Below the pieces are notes generated by a model. The model saw only the letters and a program-made list of their open reading frames with translations, ran no database searches and was not told where the DNA came from. The translations under genes and the position numbers were made by a program. A DNA stretch of 59,188 bases, taken from contig NMRA01000496.1 in the NCBI GenBank assembly GCA_002633005.1, positions 1 to 59,188 on the forward strand, in the 5' to 3' direction. The stretch is from Phoronis australis (lineage: Eukaryota > Phoronida > Phoronidae). Of this stretch, positions 58,882 through 59,188 are shown one piece after another. Every line of letters starts with the position of its first letter. The stretch's first letter is position 1.

Positions 58882-59188
58882 CATCACATCAAACTACATT
58901 TCATACATTGTATACATGAAACTAGATGTCATGCATTGTATACATCAACCTACATGTCATACATTGTATACATCAACCTACATGTCATACAACGTATACA
59001 TCAACCTACATGTCATACATCGTATACATCAACCTACATGTCATACATCGTATACATCAACCTACATGCCATACATTGTACACATCAACATACATGCCAT
59101 ACATTGTATACATCAACCTACATGTCATACATTGTATACATCAACCTACATGTCATACATTGTATACATCAACCTACATGTCATACAT
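58882..59188. repeat. 28-bp minisatellite running off the window
   Basis: Units catacattgtatacatcaac then ctacatgt repeat about 11 times with very few differences and are cut by the window end, so the array is longer. Units vary at one position (cattgt or catcgt). Confidence 0.93.

Noticed and set aside
58882-59188. Regular repeats at the window end as a possible CRISPR array.
   Set aside because: The 28-bp units are directly adjacent with no unique spacers and the genome is animal; it is a minisatellite.

Overview
The window looks like one gene-poor, AT-rich stretch of an invertebrate animal genome. The grounds are GT-AG introns, single ankyrin-repeat exons of about 99-102 bp, many minisatellites, DNA-transposon and LINE copies, and a TTAGGG-type repeat tract. 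The frequent acatgta motif and the domain repertoire would suit a lophotrochozoan or an invertebrate deuterostome, but the species cannot be fixed from the sequence alone. There are no bacterial-style operons, rRNA, tRNA or CRISPR features.

The main content is one long minus-strand gene, read from about 57.9 kb down to about 3.4 kb and possibly to 1.0 kb. Its 5' end lies outside or was not found. I reconstructed fourteen exons by eye from splice sites, phase and domain homology; the reading phase is compatible at every predicted junction. The order is two divergent ankyrin-like exons (57.9 and 35.1 kb), five clear ankyrin exons (34.8, 34.1, 33.6, 33.0, 27.4 kb), two linker exons (19.5, 18.2 kb), a large ZU5 plus UPA exon (15.7-14.9 kb), a UPA-tail exon (13.4 kb), another linker exon (10.4 kb), and two exons that together make a death effector domain (8.6 and 3.6 kb). 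A last, weaker exon (1.3 kb) resembles the end of a CARD. The predicted product is therefore ANK-ZU5-UPA-DED(-CARD?), related to ankyrins but ending in a DED where ankyrins carry a Death domain. A signalling adaptor for apoptosis or innate immunity is a reasonable inference, not a demonstrated role.

The introns record a history of duplication and transposition. The 10.4 kb linker exon lies in a segment that is a diverged copy of the segment carrying the 18.2 kb linker exon. The 33.6 and 34.1 kb ankyrin exons are a recent tandem duplication of about 460 bp. Decayed ankyrin exons survive at 29.1 and 27.9 kb. A segment of about 2 kb at 35.9-37.8 kb recurs in direct orientation at 42.0-44.2 kb. 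Between the two copies lie an interstitial TTAGGG tract, a short inverted-repeat element, and a 5'-truncated LINE that inserted into that element and is bounded by a 10-bp target duplication.

Other mobile DNA: a decayed PIF/Harbinger transposon (3.9-5.9 kb) with transposase and Myb/SANT-like remnants meeting tail to tail; an 889-bp element with 384-bp inverted arms (12.0-12.9 kb); a 130-bp palindromic MITE with an 8-bp target duplication (52.8 kb); and a 91-bp insertion whose empty site is preserved in a paralogous copy (9.1 kb). Minisatellites lie at 16.3, 19.9, 27.1 and 58.9 kb. The region from 44 to 57.8 kb holds only ORFs of uncertain status, a zinc-finger pseudogene fragment and a GC-rich promoter-like patch near 52.4 kb.
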